Below are positions 1 to 7,942 of a stretch of 64,000 nucleotides of DNA, in pieces. The stretch comes from Pseudomonas sp. NFR16 (GTDB lineage Bacteria; Pseudomonadota; Gammaproteobacteria; Pseudomonadales; Pseudomonadaceae): positions 1,283,258-1,347,257 of the forward strand of contig NZ_FNYJ01000001.1 of NCBI RefSeq assembly GCF_900108875.1. The letters run 5' to 3'. A program made the position numbers and the translations under genes. The notes under the pieces are model-generated. The model did no database searches, had not been told where the DNA came from, and saw nothing but the letters and a program-made list of their open reading frames with translations. How positions within the stretch are numbered: the stretch's first letter is position 1; each line of letters begins with the position of its first letter.

Positions 1-1019
1 AACACCTGCACGTGGCACGGGCAGTTCATCGGCTTGATCGCGTAGTCGCGGCTTTCCGATTCGGTGGTGAACATGTTCTCGGCGTAGTTGGCCCAGTGCC
101 CGGACTTCTCCCACAGGGAGCGGTCCACGACCTGCGGAGTCTTGATCTCCAGATAGCCGTTTTCGCGCTGAGTCTTGCGCATGTACTGCTCGAGAACCTG
201 GTACAGGGTCCAGCCGTTCGGGTGCCAGAACACCATGCCAGGCGCTTCTTCCTGGGTGTGGAACAGGCCCAGACGCTTGCCGATCTTGCGATGGTCGCGT
301 TTCTCGGCTTCTTCGATGCGCTGGATGTATGCGGCGAGCTGCTTCTTGTCTGCCCAGGCGGTGCCATAAACACGCTGCAATTGCTCGTTCTTGGCGTCGC
401 CGCGCCAGTAAGCGCCGGACAACTTGGTCAGTTTGAACGACTTGAGGAAACGCGTGTTCGGCACGTGCGGGCCACGGCACATGTCGACGTATTCTTCGTG
501 GTAATAAAGGCCCATGGCCTTCTCGTTCGGCATGTCTTCGACCAGACGCAGCTTGTAGTCTTCGCCGCGGGCCTTGAACACTTCGATCACTTCCGCGCGC
601 GGGGTGACCTTCTTGATGACGTCGTAATCCTTTTCGATCAGCTGCTGCATACGCTGCTCGATCGCCGCCATGTCATCAGGCGTGAAGGGGCGCTCGTAGG
701 CAATATCGTAATAGAAGCCGTCATCGATGACCGGGCCGATGACCATCTTGGCCGTCGGGTACAACTGTTTGACCGCGTGACCGACCAGGTGCGCGCAGGA
801 GTGACGAATGATCTCCAGGCCTTCCTGATCTTTCGGGGTGATGATCTGCAGGCTCGCGTCGGCATCAATGATGTCGCTGGCATCGACCAGTTGGCCGTTG
901 ACCTTGCCTGCGACGGTGGCTTTTGCCAGGCCTGCGCCGATGGAAGCCGCGACTTCCGCTACGGAAACCGGGTGATCGAAAGAACGTTGACTGCCGTCGG
1001 GAAGAGTAATAGTTGGCAT
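1..1019 (-). CDS. thrS: Threonyl-tRNA synthetase, N-terminal part (cut by window edge)
   Basis: Charges tRNA-Thr with threonine in the cytosol. About 339 N-terminal residues are present; the class II catalytic core runs off the left edge. Visible are the TGS domain (starts [14 protein letters not shown]), the second additional editing domain with its HSCAH motif near residues 73-77 and the [10 protein letters not shown] segment, and the beginning of the catalytic domain ([17 protein letters not shown]). The ATG follows a strong AGGAGAGGAGG-type ribosome site. In Pseudomonas the genes infC, rpmI and rplT usually follow; they would lie outside the window. The upstream leader contains several small hairpins, listed separately. 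Confidence 0.97.
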   Translation of the reverse strand, partial: MPTITLPDGSQRSFDHPVSVAEVAASIGAGLAKATVAGKVNGQLVDASDIIDADASLQIITPKDQEGLEIIRHSCAHLVGHAVKQLYPTAKMVIGPVIDDGFYYDIAYERPFTPDDMAAIEQRMQQLIEKDYDVIKKVTPRAEVIEVFKARGEDYKLRLVEDMPNEKAMGLYYHEEYVDMCRGPHVPNTRFLKSFKLTKLSGAYWRGDAKNEQLQRVYGTAWADKKQLAAYIQRIEEAEKRDHRKIGKRLGLFHTQEEAPGMVFWHPNGWTLYQVLEQYMRKTQRENGYLEIKTPQVVDRSLWEKSGHWANYAENMFTTESESRDYAIKPMNCPCHVQV

Positions 1020-1038
1020 GGCGCCTCCTCTCCTAGTG

Positions 1039-1129
1039 GTGACCCCTACCAAAGGTCACGTGGGTTGGGATAGAGCCAGTACGCGATTCGGTGGTGTACC
1101 TGCCTCACAGTGGCAGGAGCCCAAAGGGC
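1039..1129 (-). promoter_or_regulatory. thrS leader with three short inverted repeats
   Basis: Upstream of the thrS ribosome site lie three small perfect stems: GTGACC/GGTCAC (1039-1044 with 1054-1059), CCTGCC/GGCAGG (1099-1104 with 1112-1117) and GCCC/GGGC (1119-1122 with 1126-1129). In E. coli, ThrS represses its own translation by binding hairpins in the leader; a similar role here is inference. The first stem sits just upstream of the Shine-Dalgarno sequence. No T-box specifier or antiterminator pattern was recognised. Confidence 0.35.
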
Positions 1130-1415
1130 CAACCTTTAACCGAACCAGAGTGACTGGAATTTAACGAAATCGACAGAACCAGCAGCATGAAAAAACTGCA
1201 CTGCGAACCGCGAGCGAATCTGCAGGACGCGCATCCTAGCACAGCCGCGCCGCGCGAGGTCAGATAAACGGTATTAGATGGCCGTGAAAGCCGCCCACCC
1301 GTTGCGTGGGAAATGTCAGCGCACTGAACTGGCGCGAATCGACGCCGTCAGATGAACCGAGGCCCGGATCAAGGCCTGCCAAATTCGAAGGTCCATCGAC
1401 AAAAAGGAACAAGCC
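1130..1415. other. Intergenic region between thrS and the next gene
   Basis: No gene is apparent here. It must carry the divergent promoters for thrS and the small secreted protein that follows. I could not fix a convincing -35/-10 pair by eye. Confidence 0.5.
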
Positions 1416-1730
1416 ATGAAGCTCCTACGTGTTGCCGCCCTCCTCGCGCCGCTGGCGTTGACTCTCCCGATCAGCGCTCACGCCGCCATGGACGCAAAGA
1501 CCAAAAACACCTATATGACCGAATGCACCGCCGCAGCCACCCAGAACAACCCGGGTCTGGACGCCAGTGCGGTGAAAGCGCATTGCGAATGTGGGGCGCA
1601 GCAGATCAACAAGAACTTCTCGGACAAGGAGATCGCGTCGCTGAATGACAAAACGACGCCTCCGAGTACCGAAATGACCTCGCGACTGCAGAAAGCCGTG
1701 GGTGAAAATTGCCTGAAGGGCAAAAAATAA
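1416..1730 (+). CDS. Small exported protein with four cysteines, unknown function
   Basis: A 104-residue protein with a clear Sec signal peptide (positive start MKLLR, hydrophobic core, cleavage probably after SAHA near residue 23). The mature part holds four cysteines (ECTAA, HCECG, NCLKG), enough for two disulfides in the periplasm. It ends in a basic tail, KGKK. An AAGGAAC ribosome site lies 7 to 13 bases before the ATG. I do not recognise the family and assign no function. It is probably a single-gene unit; the next plus-strand gene is about 300 bases away behind a hairpin. Confidence 0.75.
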   Translation: MKLLRVAALLAPLALTLPISAHAAMDAKTKNTYMTECTAAATQNNPGLDASAVKAHCECGAQQINKNFSDKEIASLNDKTTPPSTEMTSRLQKAVGENCLKGKK

Positions 1731-1791
1731 AAAATTTACATTTCGTCGTAGTGGCCGTTTGAGCACATGTCACCGGTGCCATCAGTTAGCC

Positions 1792-1822
1792 GCTGAAGCC
1801 CCCGTATTTCGTGGGCTTCAGC
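1792..1822 (+). repeat. Perfect 10-bp hairpin between the exported protein and the cold-shock gene
   Basis: GCTGAAGCCC (1792-1801) pairs with GGGCTTCAGC (1813-1822) around an 11-base loop. No T-run follows, so this is not a canonical intrinsic terminator, although it may still end transcription of the upstream gene or be a Rho-linked structure. It lies upstream of the presumed cold-shock promoter. Confidence 0.5.
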
Positions 1823-1953
1823 CAGGCCGGACGCCTCGGCACTGCGAGAAAAGCGTCATTGAAGTGAGCTCATGACAAATCATTTCGGCGTATATATTCA
1901 GTGCTGCGCCGCAAAGTTCTAATCGAAAAAGTCCAGCATTCACACAATTCGAC

Positions 1954-1959
1954 TATGAT
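1954..1959 (+). promoter_or_regulatory. Possible -10 box of the cold-shock gene
   Basis: TATGAT lies about 70 bases before the cold-shock start codon and would give a leader of about 60 bases. No good -35 hexamer stands 16 to 18 bases upstream, so the assignment is weak. Confidence 0.3.
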
Positions 1960-2027
1960 AGCCCTCGTGTGCCCAGTTGGCCTGAGCAGCACAGCACTAC
2001 TGAAAATTATGTTTCTGGAGATACACC

Positions 2028-2240
2028 ATGTCTAATCGCCAAACCGGCACCGTAAAATGGTTCAACGATGAAAAAGGCTTCGGCTTTATCACTCCACAAG
2101 GTGGCGGTGACGACCTGTTCGTACACTTCAAGGCCATTGAGTCCGACGGTTTCAAAAGCCTGAAAGAAGGCCAGACTGTCTCCTTCGTGGCTGAGAAAGG
2201 CCAAAAGGGCATGCAAGCCGCTCAGGTTCGTCCGGAGTAA
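2028..2240 (+). CDS. Cold-shock domain protein (CspA family)
   Basis: A 70-residue single cold-shock domain that binds single-stranded RNA or DNA and acts as an RNA chaperone. Both RNP motifs are intact: KGFGFITP (RNP1) and DLFVHF (RNP2). The sequence closely resembles the temperature-acclimation/cold-acclimation proteins (TapB, CapB) described from Pseudomonas fragi. A TCTGGAG ribosome site precedes the ATG. It is a single-gene unit with its own strong terminator immediately downstream. Which of the several Pseudomonas csp paralogues this is cannot be fixed from sequence alone, so no symbol is given. Confidence 0.95.
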   Translation: MSNRQTGTVKWFNDEKGFGFITPQGGGDDLFVHFKAIESDGFKSLKEGQTVSFVAEKGQKGMQAAQVRPE

Positions 2241-2253
2241 TCCGAGCGTGCTG

Positions 2254-2283
2254 AAAAAACCCCGTCACTGACGGGGTTTTTTT
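2254..2283 (+). terminator. Intrinsic terminator of the cold-shock gene
   Basis: CCCCGTC (2260-2266), a three-base loop, then GACGGGG (2270-2276), followed by seven T. A short A-run precedes the stem, so it may also work in reverse for the convergent lipoprotein gene. Confidence 0.9.
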
Positions 2284-2299
2284 ATGCCTGTCACGACGC

Positions 2300-2626
2300 T
2301 CAACCGCAGTTGACCCGGTTAACGGTGCCTGCCTGATCGGTGTTCAGGTTCAGGCGTTCGGAACGGTATTCCAGCGTGACCATATCGTTGGGGCCCAGCA
2401 CACGGGCCATTTGAGCACCCGCTTTGGCTCGGGCCTGATCCAGCAAGGCCGGGGATGCCGATTTGCCGACCGCGAACTGAGCGGCGGCTGCATCACAACG
2501 GGAATCACTGGCAGCGGCAGCGCTTGAGCTTTCAGCAGGCTGCGATGAGGAATCGGATGTACTGCTGCAACCTGCCAGCAATGCCGCCATTAATACCAGA
2601 CCCGATGATGCGTATTTCCAGGGCAT
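2300..2626 (-). CDS. Lipoprotein with I78-type peptidase-inhibitor domain
   Basis: A 108-residue lipoprotein. The lipobox LLAGC places the acylated cysteine near residue 20, followed by a Ser/Ala-rich linker (about 21-42). The rest (CDAAAAQFAVGK ... NRVNCG) matches the peptidase inhibitor I78 family (the fungal elastase inhibitor fold): a Cys near each end, a helix, and an extended segment ending in the N-R-V-N-C-G motif. A near-perfect AAAGGAGG ribosome site precedes the ATG. It probably protects the envelope from serine proteases, by analogy with the family. It is monocistronic and convergent to the cold-shock gene. Confidence 0.8.
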   Translation of the reverse strand: MPWKYASSGLVLMAALLAGCSSTSDSSSQPAESSSAAAASDSRCDAAAAQFAVGKSASPALLDQARAKAGAQMARVLGPNDMVTLEYRSERLNLNTDQAGTVNRVNCG

Positions 2627-2811
2627 ACAGCCTCCTTTAGTAAACGTGAACCAGCCTCACTGCGACAGCGACCTGCCAGCTTTGTTTCGCCGACGTAGGC
2701 CAAAAGGGGCGCGCACGGCTCAAGGTTCAGAAGTCTGCCCGAGCCATCCTCGGATCGGGGCAAACAAATCGTCACAAAACGTTTGCTACCTTACGCTGCG
2801 CACCGGCCGCG

Positions 2812-3117
2812 TCAGTAGATGTCCACATAATCGGAAACCGGATTGGCCCAATTGTCGCGCAGCGCGTTGTAGATCTGCGCGACCCACACCGCGTCGCTCG
2901 CGGCGACAGGCCCCACGCACCCGGAGCCCGCCGCCCAGGTTTCCAGGCGAAACAGCAAGCCTTCAAGGTCGGTTCCGCCTACGGCCTGCGAGGACATCCA
3001 GGCCTGGCCCGCGCGACTGACGCGCAGTTGGTTGTGCACGCGGTCATCAGCAGCGGCGATCATGTCGCGGACAGCGTCATGGGTAAACGCCTGGGGGTTG
3101 GTCAGATCGATAGACAC
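2812..3117 (-). CDS. Conserved hypothetical protein, 101 residues
   Basis: Acidic, soluble, mostly helical protein with no signal peptide or membrane segment. The start is GTG, chosen for the AGGAAG ribosome site 8 bases before it. Conserved-looking landmarks are WMSSQAVGGTDLEGLLFRLETW and a C-terminal DNWANPVSDYVDIY. I do not recognise a family. It stands alone between a lipoprotein gene and a small plus-strand gene. Confidence 0.6.
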   Translation of the reverse strand: MSIDLTNPQAFTHDAVRDMIAAADDRVHNQLRVSRAGQAWMSSQAVGGTDLEGLLFRLETWAAGSGCVGPVAASDAVWVAQIYNALRDNWANPVSDYVDIY

Positions 3118-3283
3118 GGGAATCTTCCTGGCTTGATGACAGACAATTCTGTCACGCGCCGTTCCCTCATGCCTAAGTAGCAGTGCGTTATGACCAATGA
3201 AGTGCTCTACTGCACCGCCTGTGCAAGATCTCAGAAGCAGGCTTTGGAATCAGGTTTCGATATTTTCAGGGTGAACGAACGAC

Positions 3284-3481
3284 ATGGCCATCGTCTCTAT
3301 CGATGCTGACATCAAGGCCAAATGGCCGCAGGGGCATTGCGCCCACAGCCCGGGCAGTGCGGAAGAGCTGGCGATCATCGCGATTGATCTGCTGGTCAAG
3401 GAACTGGGCACCGACGGTGCCCAGGGATTCATGAATCAGGTGTTTCTGCGCCACACGGTGGGCGCCCTGAGCGACGCCTGA
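3284..3481 (+). CDS. Small conserved hypothetical protein, 65 residues
   Basis: Starts MAIVSIDADIKAKWPQGHCAHSPGSAEEL and has a helical middle (IAIDLLVKELGTDGAQGFMNQVFL). An AGGGTGA-like ribosome site lies upstream. It ends seven bases before the convergent nucleoside hydrolase stop codon. No membrane segment and no recognised domain. Confidence 0.5.
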   Translation: MAIVSIDADIKAKWPQGHCAHSPGSAEELAIIAIDLLVKELGTDGAQGFMNQVFLRHTVGALSDA

Positions 3482-3487
3482 TGCCGA

Positions 3488-4516
3488 TTACTTGAGCCGC
3501 CCCAGGCGCTGGGTCAGCAGGTCGAAGAAACCCTGTGCATCGCCATTGCCGACCCAGAACACATTTTTGTTCTGAGCCAGCGTGTCGTACCAGTCAGCGA
3601 TGGTCTGACCGAAACCCGGGCCCTCACGGTTGTCGATGACCAGATTCACCGACCTGCCGCTGAACAGCTCCGGCTTGAGCAACCAGGCAATGACGCTGGC
3701 GTCGTGCACCGGCCCACCGGGCAGCCCGTAATGGATCATGTCGGCTTTCACGTACTCGTTGAGGATGCTGCTGACCAGCTTGCCGGCCTGATTGTTCAAC
3801 CCTTCAAGCTGGCGAATGCGCGAGTCGCTGGTGAGGATTTTGTGCGTTACGTCGAGCGGCACGTAGGTGAGCTTGACGCCGCTGGCCAGCACGACTTTGG
3901 CCGCATCCGGATCGGCGTAAATGTTGAATTCGGCCACTGGCGTGATGTTGCCGCCGTTGAAGTGCGCGCCGCCCATCACCACCACTTCTTTGATCCCTTG
4001 AGTGATTTCGGGGGCCTGAACCAACGCCAGCGCCAGATTGGTCTGCGGCCCGAGCATCGCGATCGTGATGCTGTGGGGCGCCGCCTTGCTCAGCGTATCG
4101 ACCAGGTATTGCACCGCATTGCCGGTGGCCAGCGGTTTAGCCGGCTCATGCACGTCGACGCCCGGCAAGCCCTCCTTGCCGTGAATGTTTTCCGCGTAAA
4201 TCGGCGAGCGCACGAGCGGTCTGCCGGCGCCTGCGTAAACCGGCACGTCCTCGCGCCCCGCCCACTCCCGCGCCAGTCGCGCATTGCGCGAGGTCTTGTC
4301 GATGCGCACGTTGCCCGCCACCGTGGTGATGGCGAGCACGTTCAATTCCTGCGGCGACGCCAGTGCCAGCAGCAGCGCCACCACGTCGTCGGCACCCGGA
4401 TCGGTGTCGATGATGAGGTCGCGCTTTTCAGCCGCATGCAGCGCTCCGGCAGATAAAAGGGTCAATAGTGCGGCACTCCTGAGCAATCCAGAAAAATAAC
4501 GACGGCATGTGTGCAT
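3488..4516 (-). CDS. Exported inosine-uridine-type nucleoside hydrolase
   Basis: Hydrolyses the N-glycosidic bond of ribonucleosides, giving ribose plus base. The Ca-binding signature DTDPGADDVVALLLAL of the nucleoside hydrolase fold is intact, as are GPQTNLALAL, VVMGGAHFNGGN, AEFNIYADPDAAKVVL and the late HDASVIAWLL. A signal peptide (MHTCRRYFSGLLRSAALLTLLSAGALHAA) points to the periplasm; this start follows a GGGAG ribosome site, and longer in-frame starts lack one. It is the last gene of the ribose operon, about 35 bases after rbsD. The context suggests it liberates ribose from nucleosides outside the cytoplasm so that RbsABC can import it. Confidence 0.9.
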   Translation of the reverse strand: MHTCRRYFSGLLRSAALLTLLSAGALHAAEKRDLIIDTDPGADDVVALLLALASPQELNVLAITTVAGNVRIDKTSRNARLAREWAGREDVPVYAGAGRPLVRSPIYAENIHGKEGLPGVDVHEPAKPLATGNAVQYLVDTLSKAAPHSITIAMLGPQTNLALALVQAPEITQGIKEVVVMGGAHFNGGNITPVAEFNIYADPDAAKVVLASGVKLTYVPLDVTHKILTSDSRIRQLEGLNNQAGKLVSSILNEYVKADMIHYGLPGGPVHDASVIAWLLKPELFSGRSVNLVIDNREGPGFGQTIADWYDTLAQNKNVFWVGNGDAQGFFDLLTQRLGRLK

Positions 4517-4551
4517 AGGAAACTCCCTGTTTCTCGTTTGAATCGGGTCGG

Positions 4552-4956
4552 TCAAAAAACCACGCCGGCCACCAGCGCGATATTGGTATAGGGCTGGCAT
4601 TCGCCCGTGCGCACGATCGCGCGAGCGTTGCGGCTGAGCTGCTTGAGCGCGTCATGGCTGACCAGACGACGTTCGCCGAGCTGCCCCGATGCGGTCAGCG
4701 TATCCACCGATGCCAGCGCAGGGGGCTGCCTGACCAGCATTTCATCGGCCAGCACATGGTGTTCGACCTGCATCTCCGTCAGCACTGTGTCGAGCACGCT
4801 GAGGAAATCCGGGACGCCATGGGTCAGCGCCAGGTCGATCAGCTCAACGCCCGGCGGCACAGGCATGCCAGCGTCGACAATCATCAGAATGTCACCGTGC
4901 CCCAGTGACGCGACGACGCGAGACAGGGCGATATTGAGCAAAGGTGTCTTTTTCAT
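4552..4956 (-). CDS. rbsD: D-ribose pyranase
   Basis: A 134-residue cytosolic enzyme that interconverts the pyranose and furanose forms of ribose, supplying the furanose used by RbsK. Full length for the family. The catalytic His lies in ASLGHGD and the family segments [24 protein letters not shown] and the C-terminal [19 protein letters not shown] are present. It follows rbsK by 11 bases and precedes the exported nucleoside hydrolase, so translation and transcription are probably coupled within the operon. Confidence 0.96.
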   Translation of the reverse strand: MKKTPLLNIALSRVVASLGHGDILMIVDAGMPVPPGVELIDLALTHGVPDFLSVLDTVLTEMQVEHHVLADEMLVRQPPALASVDTLTASGQLGERRLVSHDALKQLSRNARAIVRTGECQPYTNIALVAGVVF

Positions 4957-4967
4957 AACGGCTGGCC

Positions 4968-5885
4968 TTATGGCGTGTAAGCGAGGACTTCGGATGCTGC
5001 TGGAATGGAAGGCTGCGCCCCCGAACGGGTGACAGACAACGCCGCAGCGATCTGTCCGAAGCGGATGGCTTCGGATTCGGATTTGCCTTCGGCCAGCGCC
5101 GCCGCAAAGCCGCCCACGAACGTGTCGCCGGCAGCCGTCGTGTCGACCGGCTTGACCTTCGGCGCCGGGAAGTGCTCGGAGCGCGCACTGGTCGCAAACA
5201 ACGCGCCCTGCTCGCCCAGTGTCACGATGACTTTGCTCACACCCGCAGCCAGCAGGGCCGAGGCGGCGGGGTCTGCCGTCGCGATGCTGTCCACCGCAAG
5301 CCCCGTGAGCGCGGCAGCCTCGCTCTCGTTGGGGATCAGGTAATCGATCCAGGCGTACCATTCGGCCGGCAACGGACCACTGGCCGGTGCCGGATTGAGG
5401 ATCACGGTCTTGCCCAGTTCCCTGCCCCGCTTGAGGACGTGTCCTACCGTTTCCATCGGCACTTCCAGCTGACAGACGATCACTTGGGCCTGATCCAGCA
5501 ACGCGTCGAAGCTGTCGACGACCGAGGGCGTCACGTGCCCGTTGCCGCCTGCGACGATCACGATCGCGTTCTGACTGCTGTCATCGACAACGATCAGGGC
5601 CACACCGGTGGACTCACCGTCTACACGGGTCACGGCCTGGCAGTCGATGCCTTCGTCGATCAACGCCTCGCGCAGTTGCTCGCCATAAGCGTCGTCGCCC
5701 ACGCAGCCGATCATGGCGACACTGGCGCCCAGCCTCGCGGCCGCCACGGCCTGATTCGCGCCCTTGCCACCCGGCACGGTCACGAACGACTGACCGGCGA
5801 GGGTCTCCCCGGCGCGCGGCAGACGTGGCGCACGGGTCACCAGATCCATGTTCAGGCTGCCTACTATCACTACTTTTGCTTGCAT
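4968..5885 (-). CDS. rbsK: Ribokinase
   Basis: Phosphorylates ribose to ribose 5-phosphate in the cytosol (PfkB family). 305 residues from [16 protein letters not shown]; a longer in-frame reading exists but adds residues with no family match. Visible are the sugar-binding start GSLNMDLV, the [16 protein letters not shown] signature near residue 40, and the C-terminal PfkB signature [17 protein letters not shown] with the catalytic Asp (in GDTF). It lies between the operon regulator and rbsD. Confidence 0.96.
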   Translation of the reverse strand: MQAKVVIVGSLNMDLVTRAPRLPRAGETLAGQSFVTVPGGKGANQAVAAARLGASVAMIGCVGDDAYGEQLREALIDEGIDCQAVTRVDGESTGVALIVVDDSSQNAIVIVAGGNGHVTPSVVDSFDALLDQAQVIVCQLEVPMETVGHVLKRGRELGKTVILNPAPASGPLPAEWYAWIDYLIPNESEAAALTGLAVDSIATADPAASALLAAGVSKVIVTLGEQGALFATSARSEHFPAPKVKPVDTTAAGDTFVGGFAAALAEGKSESEAIRFGQIAAALSVTRSGAQPSIPAASEVLAYTP

Positions 5886-5922
5886 GACGTCTTTACTCTT
5901 CAATCCGGACCCAGTGCCCGGC

Positions 5923-6945
5923 TCAACGAAACTCGGTGAATGCATTGATGGGTGGCGCGGTGGACTCACGCAACACGATGCTCGGCGCGACGATCAGTTG
6001 TTCGACCGGCGTGGAGCCCGGCGTCGAGATGCGCCTGAGCAGCAGTTCGGCCGCACGCTCGCCCAGTTGCAGAATCGACTGCCCGACAGTGGTGAGCGCC
6101 GGGTACACATACTGGCTCATCTGAATATCGTCGAAACCGATCACTGACAGATCGGCCGGTACGCGGATATTTCGCTCGGCAGCCGCACGCAACACGCCTA
6201 TGCCAACCATGTCGTTGGCCGCGAAGATCGCCGTGGGCCGATCGTCAGACAGCAGTTTGCCTGCCGCCTGATAGCCGCTCGGCCCGGTGAAATCGCTTTC
6301 CACGATCCAGCGCTCAGGCACCTCGATCGCCGCTTCCTGCATGGCCCGCCGATAACCGGCCAGACGCATCCGCGCCACGCTGGTCTCGGCCGGACCGCAG
6401 ATGCAGGCGACATGCCGATGGCCCAGCGACAGCAGATGCGACGTCGCCAGATACGCGCCCAGCTCATGATCGATGCGCACCAGATCCGCGGTGACGTTTT
6501 CCAGATCGCGGTCGACGATGACCATCGGCGTTCGGACCGTCGACAGCCCTTCGACCAGACTGTCGCCGCCGCCCACGGAGGACACAATCAGGCCATCCAC
6601 GCGCTTTTCCAGCAAGACCCGCAAATAATTGCGCTGCTTGTCGGGGTTATCGTCGGAGTTGCAGAGGATCACGCAGAAGCCGTTGCGCTCGCAGTAGTCC
6701 TCGATTCCCCGCGCCAGCTCGGCGAAATACGGGTTGATACCGTTGGGGATCAGCAGCCCGATGGTCGCGGTCGCCTTGGCCTTGAGCGAGCGGGCAACGG
6801 CACTGGGGACATAATTCAACTGTTCGATGGCCGCTTCGACTTTCTTGCGCACCTCGTCACTCACCGGCCGGGTTCTGTTCAGAACATGCGACACCGTGGT
6901 GTAGGAAATGCCGGCAATCGCCGCTACATCCTTGATGGTGGCCAT
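5923..6945 (-). CDS. rbsR: LacI-family ribose operon repressor
   Basis: A 340-residue repressor: N-terminal LacI helix-turn-helix (MATIKDVAAIAGISYTTVSHVLN), hinge with the minor-groove helix VPSAVARSLKAK, then a periplasmic-binding-protein-like effector domain (IGLLIPNGINPYFAEL, VIGFDDIQMSQY). It is embedded inside the operon it is expected to control, one base after the rbsC stop codon. Likely effector is ribose or a derivative, as known for RbsR. Two AACGTT-centred palindromes upstream of rbsB are the obvious operators. Confidence 0.94.
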   Translation of the reverse strand: MATIKDVAAIAGISYTTVSHVLNRTRPVSDEVRKKVEAAIEQLNYVPSAVARSLKAKATATIGLLIPNGINPYFAELARGIEDYCERNGFCVILCNSDDNPDKQRNYLRVLLEKRVDGLIVSSVGGGDSLVEGLSTVRTPMVIVDRDLENVTADLVRIDHELGAYLATSHLLSLGHRHVACICGPAETSVARMRLAGYRRAMQEAAIEVPERWIVESDFTGPSGYQAAGKLLSDDRPTAIFAANDMVGIGVLRAAAERNIRVPADLSVIGFDDIQMSQYVYPALTTVGQSILQLGERAAELLLRRISTPGSTPVEQLIVAPSIVLRESTAPPINAFTEFR

Positions 6946-6946
6946 A

Positions 6947-7942
6947 TCAGCCGCGCCGCCGTGCGCGGTTGCTGCGGTAGGTGTCGAGCACGACGGCGAC
7001 GACGATCACTGCACCTGTGATGATGCGTTTGGTTGGCTCGGTGGCGCCGATCTGGGCAAGCCCTGCGGCCAGCACTGAGATGATAAGGACCCCGAAGAAC
7101 GTGCTGATCACCGAACCGCGCCCGCCCATCAGGCTGGTACCGCCGATGACCACCGCCGCAATGACTTGCAGCTCCAGCCCGGAACCTGCGTTGGGATCGG
7201 CAGCCTCCAGCCGGGAGATCTGGAACAGCGCGGCAACACCGGCCAGCAGACCCATCAGCGAAAACACCAGGATTTTGTACGGCTTGGGATTGATGCCCGC
7301 CAGACGCACGGCTTCTTCGTTAGTGCCGATGCCGATCAGGTAACGGCCAAACACCGTACGGGTCAGCACCGCCTGGGCGGCAAAGATGACGATCAGCGCA
7401 ATCACGAACGACGGCGAGATGCCGAAAGCAAACGGATTGGACAGCCAGGCAAAGGAGTCGCCAATGTACGCAGTGCGCGAATCCGTCAGTTGATAGGCGA
7501 CGCCGCGAGCCATTTCCAGCACGCCCAGCGAGACGATGAATGAAGGAATCCGCCAGGCAACTGTGATCGAGCCGGTCAGGGTGCCCGCCGCGGTTGCGCA
7601 AGCCATGCCCAGCAATGCCGAGGGCAGAACGCCCCAGCCCCAGCCGAGCATCGCAACACTGACGGCCGATGCCGCCAGGGCCAGCACAGAACCGACCGAC
7701 AGGTCGATGCCGCCGATGATCAGGATAAAGGTCATGCCCACCGCCAGGACCATCAGATCGGGAATCTGGTTGGCCAGCGTGCTGAAGGTTTCGTAGGACA
7801 GAAAGTGATCGCTGAGCAGCGAGAACAGCACGATCATCGCCAGCAGTGCGCCCGCCAGACCCAAGTAGGTGCCCAGGCCGAAATAGTGACCGCTGCGCTT
7901 GCCTGGCGATGGCAATGCGGCTGAAGGAGTGGAGGTTTTCAT
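6947..7942 (-). CDS. rbsC: Ribose ABC transporter permease
   Basis: A 331-residue inner-membrane permease of the BPD_transp_2 type, forming a dimeric channel for RbsA/RbsB. Several hydrophobic helices are evident, together with family segments GMTFILIIGGIDLSVGSVLAL and VIGGTSLMGGRGSV. The start codon overlaps the rbsA stop (TGATG arrangement), which couples translation. Ends RSNRARRRG in the cytoplasm. Confidence 0.95.
   Translation of the reverse strand: MKTSTPSAALPSPGKRSGHYFGLGTYLGLAGALLAMIVLFSLLSDHFLSYETFSTLANQIPDLMVLAVGMTFILIIGGIDLSVGSVLALAASAVSVAMLGWGWGVLPSALLGMACATAAGTLTGSITVAWRIPSFIVSLGVLEMARGVAYQLTDSRTAYIGDSFAWLSNPFAFGISPSFVIALIVIFAAQAVLTRTVFGRYLIGIGTNEEAVRLAGINPKPYKILVFSLMGLLAGVAALFQISRLEAADPNAGSGLELQVIAAVVIGGTSLMGGRGSVISTFFGVLIISVLAAGLAQIGATEPTKRIITGAVIVVAVVLDTYRSNRARRRG

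Noticed and set aside
1020..1415. T-box leader for thrS
   Set aside because: No T-box consensus and no antiterminator pairing; T-boxes are not expected in Pseudomonas.
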